From positions 10,021,701 to 10,085,700 of the forward strand of contig JABAKD010000014.1 in assembly GCA_012845835.1 (NCBI GenBank): DNA of 64,000 bases. Direction: 5' to 3'. Origin of the DNA: Undaria pinnatifida. Lineage: Eukaryota; Sar; Phaeophyceae; Laminariales; Alariaceae. How positions within the stretch are numbered: position 1 is the stretch's first letter; every line of letters begins with the position of its first letter. The notes beneath the pieces are model-generated. The model was not told where the DNA came from, made no database searches, and saw only the letters and a program-made list of their open reading frames with translations. Position numbers and translations under genes: made by a program. This document shows, piece after piece, positions 23,111-33,802 of this stretch.

Positions 23111-23896
23111 AAGCTCTTCGTTGTCGGTAAATCTGGTCGTGCGTTGTCCTTCGATACTTGCAAAACAAGGGTTGGACATGGGTTGGACGCATTCGACGCA
23201 CCGTGCGTAGTGACCACGAAGGTCTTCCTTACATTGCCCCACGCCCCCACATTACCCACGATTTCGGTGGGTTCGGCGCGTGTCCACCTGTCGAAGGGCT
23301 CGATGTTGACATGTGTTTCGGCGTGCTCAACACGAGCATACCACGGTCGGCGTGACCTTGACGCCAATAACGGGTAAGGTATACCACATGTAACGGCTTC
23401 TCCAGTAGAACACACGAAATGGAGCCTAACTGTACGCCACGCGTGCGTCCCTTGCGCCTTCACGGAAAACACGCCACAACTCAGGTTCCATTTCCACCGG
23501 AATTCGGAGGTAGACTGTTAGGAGTTCTGCTCTCCTGACCCGCGGGATGATCTGACGTTGTGGGACGTTGACGATCACGGCCACGAATGTTTCTTGTGGA
23601 ATAGGTCTATGGAGGAGAGCAGCAACTCGTGGATCCATGGTGTGCCAGGTCCACGTAATGCCTAGTTTCGTTCTCTTGACAAAGCGGCCGCTTCAGTCGT
23701 TAACGCTGCCAAAGCGACTCTGAGCGATACCGATGACGACATCGGCCCGAAAAGTCTGCGAAAGACTGGTTGCGCACGGTTGCGTCCGGAGGGTTGAACG
23801 AAGGTTGAAGCTTTGTTGGGAGTACAGCTGACTGAGCAACGGATCCTTGTCCCTAGATTCGCGATTCTCATTTGGTTCCTCGCCGACGGCGTTCAT
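23074..23896 (-). pseudogene. Unrecognised minus-strand coding remnant
   Basis: Reading from 23,896 down, one frame is open to 23,426 apart from a single TGA near 23,693. Around it the protein reads naturally (QSRFGSVND, then SGRFVKRTKLGITWTWHTMD, then RPIPQETFVAVIVNVPQRQ, LRIPVEMEPELWRVF). At about 23,470 the sense continues in another frame (GTHAWRTVRLHFVCSTGEAV, then EPFDRWTRAEPTEIVGN) to 23,074. This implies one frameshift and one nonsense change in a coding sequence of some 270 residues. No family is recognised. Neighbours look transposon-derived, so a mobile-element origin is likely. Confidence 0.4.
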
Positions 23897-23971
23897 GCAC
23901 GACGTGCAACGACATGATCATACGCCTCCACCGTTGCTGAGACACACACGCGACGTTATCATCCGAACGAC

Positions 23972-24262
23972 TTAACTGGCGATTGCAAAATGTGTGTCAA
24001 GATGACGACGAGGTGCTTGATACTCCCTTTTGTCAGGGTTCGGGCACATTGTCAAGCAGATGCTCGAGTGCTGGCAGAGTTCTTCCTCAACCAGTGCATT
24101 TAGGTGAGAAACGAGAACCTCTTGGGTGGGACCATGCTTGACGAAAATACCATCTTGGATGATTGAGCGTTGGAGGTGGACGACTTTTCCCTCCGAGTTT
24201 GTGTGCGGGGTGTGGGCCCAAATAACATTGGTCGTAGAGCAACTGGCGAGTGCTATGATCAA
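23972..24262 (-). pseudogene. Possible Ty3/gypsy integrase remnant
   Basis: A 96-codon minus-strand frame contains FVKHGPTQEVLVSHLNALVE, then ELCQHSS and CPNPDKREYQAP. This resembles the integrase core of Ty3/gypsy elements, in which HGxPxEVLSDxGxxF (second catalytic Asp) is followed by a short segment and NPQTxGxVER (catalytic Glu). Here the Asp position reads Ser-His and the second block is blurred, so it would be inactive. The match is from memory and weak. An unrelated coding piece or chance is possible. Confidence 0.3.
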
Positions 24263-24269
24263 GAAACGA

Positions 24270-25879
24270 CACGCTCATGCGTCCCAGGGGGGGGGGGGGA
24301 GGGTAGAGAGCGGGGGGGGAGGTGGGGCGGCGGGCGGGGAAGGGCGGACAGGGGTTGGATGTTACTAGTGGGGGGTGGTGTGCTTGGTAGCGCATAAATT
24401 GCTGCACATGTTGCGTAAATAGGTATTGTTCGACGTCCGGTCTAGTCTTCCCTTGGCGGTGTCCTAGCCACGGACCCACCCCTCGCCGTCGACAAGTCTC
24501 ATGCCGGGGGTGATTAAGAATTGGCACATGAGTCGCTTGTAACGGGGAGTTTGAGCGCTCAAAGCGCCCATACCTCTGCGGAGAACGTGTGCAACCTATC
24601 AGGTTATGTTTGCGTAGCGGGCGCGGGCGCGTTGCCACGCCTAAAGTAACCTTCCAGCGGAACCTGAGTCCTCGACGGAGCGGGGATGTGGATCACGCAT
24701 GACCACGGATGTTCAACAAACAAGTTCCAAAGTGAAAAAAAACGCCAAAAAACACTGTATGTAGGCACACGTTGGGCCAAGGTCGGCCTGAGAGAAATTC
24801 CGCGAACTGATAGCTTGAAACGGCAAGATTTATCGTCTGCGATAGACATCGATGGATGAAACGAACAATTACGCGATGGAATGTCGACGGGGCGCGCTGG
24901 TGAGGGGTTTTGATCCACATTCTTGTTCACAACACGGCCGGTGATATGGGGCTGGTGAGAGGCGTCCGATATACTCCGATATAAAACGTTTGGGCGTTGC
25001 TGTGTATAAAAGAGGCAACAAAAATCGCCATCTCTCGCTGATGGCAAAAAGTAGAGTTTTCATTAGGTCTGATTGGAGAGAAGCGTACGACGTCGCGGGC
25101 AACTTATCGCCCCCTAAACGACGGATCCACCTCCGAGGCCGTCACCTACATTCACTGGCCTTGCCTGACACGAAGGGGGCTGGACGTGCCTTTATTCTAT
25201 GTCGGCATCCAAGCCCAATCGTCGCGTGAGCTGTTTTTGATCAACAAGTTACCAATGTCTAACGTTGAAGCCCAAGTTACGCTGCATGCAGACGCATGAT
25301 TTAGTAATACATAAATAAACAACCGTTCTGTTCCGTTTTCACGACAGGAGCGGAACGGGGGTATCTTCTACCGATGTCTTCTTTGGATTTTTTCAAAACA
25401 ATACTTTGCAACATCGAGTTTTCATAGTAATCGGTCTTACGCCCGCGTTTTGGTATGGCGGCGTCGGTGGCGGACGGGGGCGTTAGGTTGGAGGCATCCA
25501 GCACTTCCGAATTCGATGCTGAGGAACAAGGGTTTTGGTCCGCGCAGTAGCCGGGTTACACACGGGTGGGACCCCGGACCACAACGTAACCCACACGATC
25601 GAGCACATTACACATAAACTCATCCACACTAGACAATATAAGACAATATAGAATGTACGTTTAAGGTTGAGATCAATACGGTGCCTCCCTCTTTGGATAC
25701 CGAGCGTTAGTCGTCAAGTTTTTTTCCCTCCAGGTACCTACCACAGCTGCGCGGAAAACAAGCATGGCGTCGCCTTACTGCGCTTGGTGGGTTTAAGATG
25801 CATTACATGCAGTACAGCCTCCATGAAAGTTGCCGCGGAAGGACTTGCGCGTCGGGCCGTGAGTGGGTGTTTGATGCTT
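24270..25879. other. No supported gene
   Basis: It contains a G-rich run at 24,290-24,350. Frames at 24,604-25,047 (minus) and 24,990-25,229 (plus) show no motif. Otherwise unremarkable. Confidence 0.45.
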
Positions 25880-26230
25880 GAATGCATGTTGCGACAGAGG
25901 TTTCACTTTTTGGCTAAACCACTTCTGCGTGATGGATCACCTTAATAACCCAAATTCGTCGCGATTTTTTACATTAAAAAAAATAAATTTCGTTGTATAC
26001 CTAGAGCATGGGATTGTTCATCGGGTAGTGCTTTTGATTTATCTCAAATCAGATTTTGCCCTAGAGGGGTGTTACAGTATCATAGTGTTGTAGTGTTGTA
26101 GTATTACAGTGTTACAGTATTATGGTATGATAGTATTATAGAATTATAGTATTATAGAATTACAGGGAATACAGCTCCTCAAGTGAGGAGGAGTATTAGA
26201 AACAAACTGGTGCACCTCTACCGTGTCCTT
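25880..26230 (+). mobile_element. MITE-like element, family M, copy M4, with internal microsatellite
   Basis: The left end is ATGCATGTTGCGACAGAGGT followed by TTCACTTTTTGGC, and the right end is CTGGTGCACCTCTACCGTG. The internal GTATACCTAGAGCATGGGAT block matches the family. Compared with M1 it is about 100 bp longer because of an expanded TA/GTT-rich microsatellite at 26,060-26,165 made of AGTATTATAG and AGTGTTGT variants. Confidence 0.65.
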
Positions 26231-26379
26231 GATACCACGGGGGTGCGCTCCGAGATTTCCTCGTACTTCCTCCATGGGCGTAGGCCGGCAACGGTGGATT
26301 GTGGAACCTTTGCTTAAAGGACCTTGCTCCCTTAAGAATGACGATGGGGATGTGCAACGATAACCACTGCTTCCCGGGA

Positions 26380-26910
26380 AGCGTTTATAGAAGCTGCTAC
26401 CATGGAAGCTTCCGCAGAAATAAGATCTGGACCCATCTCCGCCAAAAGGCGCAGAAGTTTGAACGGCAGATTTGACGGAAGCATTCGAAGGCGGGAAGCT
26501 CTTTCCGGGTGAAGTTCATTGAAGCTTTCATGGGAGCTTCCATCGAAACGCTCATGAAGAAAGTAGCTTCTCGATGGAAGTATTTTTCGTAAAAAATATT
26601 CTTCCACGAGCTTCCGTCAAAGCTTCCTTGGAAGCAACTTCGGTGGAAGTTTATATGCAAGCGCCCGTCGAAATGTTGTTGAAAGTAGCTTACATGGAAG
26701 CTTCCATGAAGGATTCCATGAAAAGCGCTTTGACAGAAGCTTCCGTGGAAGTGGCTTCCGCGGAAGCTTTCGCGGGAGCTTCTATGGATCCGTAAAATAT
26801 TTCACGAAGCCACTTCCATGGAAGCTTCCACTACTTCCATGTAAGCTTCGGCGGATAATCCGTGGAAGCGTCCGAAAGAAAGTTTTCGGTGGAAGCTTCA
26901 TGAACTTCTA
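26380..26910. repeat. Palindrome-rich minisatellite (GGAAGCTTCC)
   Basis: More than a dozen GAAGCTTCC, GGAAGCTTC or CATGGAAG motifs occur in 530 bp in both orientations, separated by short spacers. Because the core is palindromic, both strands encode EASMEASVEV-like or its reverse (GSFHGSFDGSF-like) repeats. No splice or regulatory context supports a gene. Confidence 0.7.
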
Positions 26911-28555
26911 CGGAAAAAACAAGTAGTGCAGGAGACCGGGGAAGACGTGGCGATCGCTGAGGTTTGTACTGTGGTGTTGGGATGGATTGCTCGTTTTTCA
27001 CTGCATTTCCGCGGGTCGTCACTCTGATGTTACGGCGGCGGACGACGTGGGACATAAAAGTACAGTGGGTCATGTCCGTGGCTTCATGGTCGTGGGTTAA
27101 CCGGGCGCAGAACAGTGATGGGTAGTTTCTGTGGACTAGGAAAGACGTTTTGTCTCGTCGGTAAAACCGAAACCGAAACCGTCAATGTGGCAACGCCTTC
27201 TAAGAAGATGGTGTAAAGCAGTAGAACCAGAAAATAAGCCTGGTGTTGTGGCTGTTCCTCACCGTTCAGTTTCTAAAACACCTCAATGGAAAAATAAAGT
27301 TAAAAACGTGATCAATGTGCAATGACAAACCACTGTTCACATGTGTGCATGAACACTGCTTGTATGCATGTGCATCCGCATCAACTGATATCTGTGATCC
27401 CACGCACTTGTGAGACTAAATATATGACTTCGCTTGAAGCGTGAAGTCTCGGAAAACCCGCTGGATGGATTGCAAAGCGGAGGAAGGGAAGGTACAACAG
27501 CTGGAATCTGTTCACTGCACTATACGAACGTTCAGGTAGCAAGAGGAGCCAGAACCAAGGTAGCTCGCCCAGCTACCGTATCACTGACAGCACTCCAGAC
27601 AGCAAACAGGCGTGTTCCTCTGTGCTCACAACTACCGTGCGGTTCGTACGGTGCAGGCAGCACTCCAGACAGCAACCTCTGTAGCCAGTAGCCACGAGTT
27701 GGTTAGCCGTGGGAACGGGACTCTAATATTCTGCAAATTAAGTGGAAACCCGCCCCATGACAGTCTAGTTTTCACATTGACTCGTTTCACTATTGCGCGT
27801 TCTTCATCTCGTGTTTTTTAGGAGGGAAAGCGCAGTGTTTCCCAGCCAAATTCCGTCTTCTTTACGTTTCCCCATCTATCTGCCGGAGGATTGAAAACAA
27901 TTAACAAAAAATTCTTTTTGGATCTTTTTAGGGCTACAGCACCTTTGTGTGACCACGGACGCTAGAATTTGGACACGATTTATGAGGCAACAGCAACAAC
28001 AACTCCCCTTACTGCTCATTGTTGTTATATACAAATGTTGAGGGAGTTGTGTCCCCTGCGTCACAGATCAGGTCCCCAATTTCGGTGGACTCTTGTCGGG
28101 AAGGCGAGCTGTGCTCGGGCTCGACCCACACAGACACGTTGTCGTGTCCTGTCTTGCTGTCCTATCTTGTTGTACTGTCTTTTTGCACTGAACTCGCCCA
28201 AAGTGAGGCTGTCTTTCACATTGATCGATTGATACCCCGGCGCTTTCTGTCTGGATCCGTGACGCTCGTAGTGCCCGTGCAACGATAGACGGAACGCCAC
28301 AAAAAATACTTGAAACGTAAAAAACTTAATTTGGTTGGAACGGCGAATCTATTTGAGACGGGCACAAAATCTCAGCGTTACCTTGTGGCTGCGACCACCT
28401 TATTCTCAACGCGGACCACGCGGCAAAACGGCGGAGCAGTCGCTTTGACCTACCCCCTACGCAATTCATATAGTCTATATATATGTGTACAGTAGTATCA
28501 TCGTGGAGGAGTCAATAAATAGTTGAAATTACACCTACCTTCTACGTAACAACAA
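26911..28555. other. No supported gene
   Basis: Balanced composition. An imperfect direct repeat CAGCACTCCAGACAGCAA(A/C) occurs at about 27,588 and 27,659. Short frames lack motifs. Confidence 0.4.
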
Positions 28556-28640
28556 GCTGTGAGCTCCTCGAAACATGTTTTTTTGAGTTGCGTGTGATAC
28601 CTCGATCGCGCGAGCTCTATTATTGTACCGGTTTTGCAAC
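28556..28640 (+). repeat. Dispersed repeat R4, copy a
   Basis: Shares CTCGAAACATG..., TGCGTGTGATACCTCGATCG and CGCGAGCTCTATT with 29,880-29,960, which has GTCGAAACGTG, TGCGTGTGATATTTCGATCG and CGCGTGCTCTATT. Confidence 0.65.
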
Positions 28641-28936
28641 CATTCAAAACCTGTTTTGTACGAGCGTGATCGCCCCGTGCTCCTTCAGTTCGACGCCCAG
28701 GGGCTCCCCGCTTTTAATGTCCATATACCTTTCACGCGCTTCCTGTACCTAGGAGTCCAAACTATCCACTGCTTCGTTCTCCCAAGTTCCAATTCCCTCC
28801 CAAACCGTGCCCTATTCACATTTTCCCTCAGGTCGTTTCCGGCAGTTATACTATTGGGTTGGACTCATGGTAAGGAGCATGGTAAGGAGCATAGAAAGAA
28901 GCCAACCCACGGTGGGGGTGCATCAGATTCTAACAA

Positions 28937-29163
28937 GTCCTTGAGCCCCTCACATAAGGAGCTCAATATCTCACCCGCAAAACGATTTCAAAGGCACTCG
29001 TTCGCACAGCCCGACCAAGCTTCTCTGCCTTAGTCCTAAAACAATATTTACTCGTAAAATTACGTCACTAACCGGTTGTTCCTCACTTGAGGGGTTCAAT
29101 CGCACAGACAGGTATACCTTTTTCAGGCCCAAAAACGTGCAACCCCTACAGTGGAATGACTCT
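28937..29163 (+). repeat. Dispersed repeat R3, copy a
   Basis: About 225 bp, co-linear with 35,171-35,395. Shared blocks are AGCTCAATATCTCACCC, GCACTCGTTCG...CCCGACCAAG, TATGCCTTAGT-like, TACTCGTAAAATT, GTTCCTCACTTGAGG and CCCCTACAGTGGAATGACT. It is non-coding. Confidence 0.75.
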
Positions 29164-29867
29164 TTTGATCGCAAGCATACTCGCGCACATGAGCATACAA
29201 AATAAATCCGTGGTCGAAGATGTGGCGTTGTTGTTCTCACATTAATTCTTGTTAATAAAAAGCTACAAGAAGTCCGTGGTCACACGACTGTGCTGGAGCC
29301 CCAAGATCCGAACACCATAACGAAAGCCAAGTTCGGCCGGGAAACACTAAGCAGTCCCACGTGAGATATACGAGACGAAGAGGACGCACAACACGTTGAG
29401 ATTATTCAAAGTGCAATCGGAACTATTGTATTTTGTTTTTTCATCCCATTTATTACTCTCTGTAATATAACCCCGGGTATCCACCCAACCACAGCATAGA
29501 GTTCCCGCGTTCCCACAGCTAACCATTACTGACTACTAAAGCAGTAGCTGTCTGGGGTGGTGCCTGCGCGGTACTAACCGCATGGTATATACAGCCAGTC
29601 GTGGACACAGGAGCACGCTTTGTGCCAGGAACACAAGCGCAGGGTACATGTCAGTCGTCAACTCGTGGCTACATGTCGTACCACCCTTGGACATCCCGGC
29701 ACAACATAAACGTTGTGGTGGGAACCAAACCGTATATAGCCAAAGCGTACAAAACCGGGAAACGGTGGAGCAGTCCCTTGGCCCTTCCTCCTGGGCAATT
29801 AAAAAAATAATGCATCTTTTGTGGAAGTGCCAAAATATAAAATCGAAAGTATACCTCTCACTAAATT

Positions 29868-29960
29868 TTGAGCTCAAGAACTTCGTCGAAACGTGTACTT
29901 GTCAGGCTGCTGCGTGTGATATTTCGATCGCGCGTGCTCTATTTGTTCGTGTTGTAAAGG
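29868..29960 (+). repeat. Dispersed repeat R4, copy b
   Basis: Second copy of the repeat described at 28,556. It is followed by a short (TATC)n run near 29,968. Confidence 0.6.
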
Positions 29961-30096
29961 GTTTGTATCTATCTATCTATGATCTACGAGCTGGTCCGGT
30001 TTAGAGTCAAACGCCACTCACAGTTGAATGAGTTTTCGCAGCCCAGTTTTCCGAATTTCGACATGAGAATCTGCATGGAGGCAGGAAAGGGGTTAT

Positions 30097-30367
30097 GTAA
30101 GGGTATTGGGCGGGGACACAGAGTGTCCCCTGCAGGTCTGCCAATTGAGTGGGTCCTCGGAGAGTACTCACACTATTTGCCTTAAGAGAGGCGTAGCTGT
30201 ATTAGATTCCACCAGAGCCCCGGATGACTTATGAGAACGAGGCGCGTGCCTCCGTTCTATTTCCTGACTATCCCGAACAGAAAACACCAATCTATCATAC
30301 GAAACCCGACCAAAGTTATTTAAATTCAAACAATTACAGGCCTTTCGAGGCAGTACCTTAACATTAG
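30097..30367 (+). repeat. Dispersed repeat R2, copy a
   Basis: About 265 bp, co-linear with 51,271-51,540. It begins TATTGGGCGGGGACACAGAG and contains a perfect hairpin GGGGACAC-aga-GTGTCCCC, then CTGCAGGTCTGCCAAT, GGAGAGTACTCA, CCCCGGATGA and TTCTATTTCCTGACTATC. It is non-coding. Confidence 0.8.
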
Positions 30368-31216
30368 CCCACCCTGATGAGTCGCATATGCAGAAATATG
30401 AGAGATTTGGGGAAACTCCGGTTCTACGAACTAGACCACGAGTCGAAGATGTGGCTCCTTTAAACCCACTTCCACCCCTCTAACGGCCTGCTTACGGAGC
30501 CTGGAACATGCGGAGAAAAGAAGTTGAAGGAGCGCAGACCCTACAACCAGGAAAACCACCCATCAAAAACCTGCCGCGCACCGCCGGTGTGGCGGGGAGG
30601 GGGGGGGGCAGAAAAAGCTCTACGACAAAACAACCACAGAATAGATACTATGGCGAGGCGAGCCTTCGTTGATTTGAAGGGGAACACGGGCGCTAATACA
30701 AGGGAGAAGTCATGCCAAAAACTTTCCACGGGCCATCGGCATGGCGGGGGGTTAGACGAGGCAACGATAAATACCCGGAATGGAACGCGACATCACCTAC
30801 AGCCCCGGGAGGGGGGGAGGAAGTGTTTAGCTGAAAACAAAGTAGAACAAATACAACACACACAAAAAAAGATATCACACAGGCCCGCACATAGCCCGGT
30901 ACCACCTTACGCGCGAACAGGGTACCCTGCTCGCCCCCAGGATCTGGGCTGAGGACGGCGTCGGCAGGGCGAAATTGGACAAACACCACCGGCAGTCCTG
31001 CGCCTCAAATAGCGGCGTGATCACCCGGGCCCTGGCCCGGCACAGGCCGGGGGGGGGGTGCCGGCAGGACTAAGAAAATAAAATGGTTAAAACCGCCCCA
31101 CACCCAGTAAAACAAAACGCTCGAAACCCCACGAGCACCTCAAAGGAAAAAGCTACAAATGTCGTGATCCAGAAGAAAAAATGGAGAACTATCGAGGGGC
31201 GGCGGTTGCTTGAAAG
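30368..31216. other. No supported gene
   Basis: A frame at 30,524-30,952 is open but lacks motifs. A G-run interrupts at 30,594-30,608 and another at 31,050-31,058. Confidence 0.4.
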
Positions 31217-31618
31217 TCAACTGCCCACGGTCGCGCCTCGAGGTTCATCTACGTTACGCTGAATCCCCCGAGGGAACGCGCTGGCGATGTGAACTTGTAG
31301 GCACCAAGAGCCTCGTACGGCTCCCGTCGAAGTTGTGTAGCGCACCGGGGGAAGAAAAAGTTTAATCGGCCCCGGGTCGTCCAGAAAGCGGACCAGATAT
31401 ACCTTGTCCTCGGCTGTGCTCGCTTTTTCCAAGCCACGATAATCCGTCGTCTCTCTTGTATCAAAGGTGGGCTCCCTTAAGACCAGATATACCTTGTCCT
31501 CGGCTGTTCTCGATTTTTTCAAGCCACCATAATCCGTCGTCTCCCTTGTATCAACGGTGGGCTCCCTTAGGAAGCAGTGTCGTGGTAGCGGCGGAGCCAA
31601 TCGGCGCGGGAAACACAA
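31217..31618 (-). CDS. Unrecognised ORF with an in-frame 30-residue tandem duplication
   Basis: A 133-codon minus-strand frame. The DNA at 31,391-31,480 is repeated at 31,481-31,570 with a few changes. The 90-bp unit is a multiple of three, so the protein contains two adjacent 30-residue copies (LREPTVDTRETTDYGGLKK... and LREPTFDTRETTDYRGLEK..., each ending AEDKVYLV). After the second copy it continues RFLDDPGPIKLFLPPVRYTT, then RGSWCLQVHIASAFPRGIQR. The part after the repeat reads like a conserved domain, but I cannot name it. The 5' end is undefined, as the start codon may lie in another exon or the gene may be truncated. Another minus frame is also open over part of it, so coding status is not certain. 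Confidence 0.4.
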   Translation of the reverse strand: MCFPRRLAPPLPRHCFLREPTVDTRETTDYGGLKKSRTAEDKVYLVLREPTFDTRETTDYRGLEKASTAEDKVYLVRFLDDPGPIKLFLPPVRYTTSTGAVRGSWCLQVHIASAFPRGIQRNVDEPRGATVGS

Positions 31619-32213
31619 GCGTAGCCCGGCGCTAGGGAACGCTCCCCGTTGTTGCGGGAAAGCTCGCGCTGTGCTGCCCCGCTCCGCATTCGGCGGTAAA
31701 GGCGGTTGGTTTGGCGGTGCTTCTCCGACGGTCCGGCCCTATAGCGCAAAATGTGGGGGCGGGAGAGGTGGAGGTCCATTTCCCGCGCCCGGGAAGGTTC
31801 CGAGAGTCCCTCCCAGTGCGTCTTGTGAGCCAGCCTGCAGTGTTCGCTTCGTACCTATTTGGTGGGATTAGTCGTCGGGTTGCCACACTGTCACATTGTG
31901 TCAACGACAAGTTTTGCGTTGCCGTATCATACCGTATCATACCTATTGGGCTTTGCAAGTGTGTAGCCTCAGAAAATATGTGAAATATTATGCACTATAC
32001 CAAGTAGTTGTTCAGTTGCGTAGTTCTTCTTCTTGAGCCAGAAACATTTGGGCGACAAGCCTTACTTACCCCTGTGTCGTGGATGTATTTTTTTTATTAG
32101 CATGCTGCGTCCAACACTATGCCGGGTAGTTGCTCAGTTGCGGGGTTCTTCAGGCAGAAAAAGGTTCGGCGAACACGTCTTACTTATCCCTATCGTGGTC
32201 AGAAGTCTTGGAA

Positions 32214-32280
32214 CACGTGCTGCGGTAGAGGTGTATCTACGTTTTCTGGGGCTCCTCGCTTGAGAAGGTCGATACCTCCA
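32214..32280 (+). repeat. Left-end fragment of family M element
   Basis: ACGTGCTGCGGTAGAGGTGT matches the M left terminal repeat, followed by a GGGGCTCCTCGCTTGAG block. A right-end-like match, ACCTCTATCGTAGGACGCG, lies at about 32,926-32,944. Confidence 0.5.
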
Positions 32281-32310
32281 AAAACAATCGAGTTTTCGTG
32301 CTGGGATAAT

Positions 32311-32545
32311 GGGCATGCTGTGGCACGGTTTCGCTCCAATGTTTTGTGAGTGGCGGTGCTCCTTAACCCGTAGTCGGCAGAAGGACACTCTTGTCTTGCG
32401 AGTATTATTCCTCGTACACGTTGCTGTGTCGTGGCACCGTTCCTCTGTTTGCGCTTTGAGGTTGTGGTTTTTATGTTAGGTACAGAGATCGTAAAGTGAG
32501 GAGCCCCAACGAAACAAAAGGTGCCGCCCTGCCGTACTAATAGTA
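32311..32545 (+). mobile_element. Diverged MITE-like element, family M, copy M5
   Basis: The left end is GGCATGCTGTGGCACGGTTT, followed by GGCGGTGCTCCTTAACCC, and the right part has GTGAGGAGCCCC then AAAAGGTGCCGCCCTGCCGT. Both ends are diverged. A TAGTACTAT tandem palindrome follows (32,534-32,563). Confidence 0.4.
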
Positions 32546-32723
32546 CTATTAGTACTATTAGTAGCAGGCGCCTTGAGAAGAAAACGGAAGGTTCAACCTT
32601 AAGACCAGTCCCATGGCTTAGTACAAAGCTGTTAATACGCACAAGAACGAAATACAGTTAAGAACACTTGTGATGACGTTTGACAGTTCATCCGAAATCG
32701 CTTTTTTTACCAAAACTTTCTTT

Positions 32724-33441
32724 TCATGCAGTTGGGGTTCCCAGTTGATTTAATTTTCTCGAAACAGTGCTGCCGGTCAAACAGTGCAGGTGAACTTGCC
32801 TCGCCCGACTTGAACGTATTGCAGCAACTCTGTGTTGTACCCCCATTCCCGAAAGTGTGAGTGTTCCAAATCGTGCCGGTATGTTGAGCGGGCACACACC
32901 GTCAACGTTGGGAACCCCCCACTTTACCTCTATCGTAGGACGCGCCTTTGGATGATCGGTAACCTTGTCTCGGCATAGCGTTGCGGAGGCCATAAACCCT
33001 GTGTTGGCCCCGTCGTTGACGCCGTTGCCGTAGTTTCCCATGTTTGCATTCGTCGGATATTCGTTATTTACCCTGATACTGACTGGTCGTACTGAAATTC
33101 GCGGGAACATATAAACGTTTCCATGACAATGCACGTCCCAATATTATTTTCGGGCTGCCCCAATACTCTGCATCATACAAACGTATAAGTGGTGAACTAT
33201 AGAAAATGGCATGGCATGCGATGAAATGTTTTGGAAAATAGTAAGCAGTTCGATGGCGCAAAAGAACATTCGGCGGGGTTGAGTTCGGTTGAGACCAGCG
33301 TAAATCGCGTTGTACGGATCGTATCAGTTCGCCGCGGCGAGTTAGATTATTTTCGTACGCTCTGATTTGCATCCGTCGCCTCAGTATATCTTGTAAGTCC
33401 AACATGCTAGACATCTTCAGGATACGGAGTTTCTCTGGCAA
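32724..33441 (-). pseudogene. Minus-strand coding remnant of unknown family
   Basis: From 33,441 down, one frame is open for 125 codons and reads naturally (LRILKMSSMLDLQDILRRRM, SVQRDLRWSQPNSTPPNVLL, YYFPKHFIACHAIFYSSPLI, YDAEYWGSPKIILG). Near 33,130 the sense passes to an overlapping frame (HCHGNVYMFPRISVRPVSIR, NMGNYGNGVNDGANTGFM), open to 32,724. I do not recognise the family. The sequence is Arg/Asn/Tyr rich with no clear membrane segment. It lies on the same strand as, and downstream of, the block at 33,803-34,505, so both may be parts of one decayed gene. Confidence 0.4.
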
Positions 33442-33802
33442 TTCTCCAAGACTTGTAGGAAAACCCGAGGCTTTACGCAGTTGATTATGCGCGTGAACCG
33501 TCCGTTCTTGACATACTGTGAATCGATCGCGCTATATCTGATATACGGGTATCTCTGCCGTTGACACGGTCCTTCAGGGCATGGTCGCTATGATATCGTT
33601 ACTACATCTGGCACATGCCAGGTATGGCAGGCGTGGAGGCTCTTGGCGGAAACGTTTCTGACCACCAATATAGTCACTATTATAGGCAACAAACTCATTA
33701 TCGTTAGAATTACGTGTGTGTTTCGCAAACAAAAGTAGTAGTCGTTTACGTAGGCCATGGGGTTGTTAAGAGGTTGGCGCTTCCAAATTTTCTCAAAGCC
33801 AG

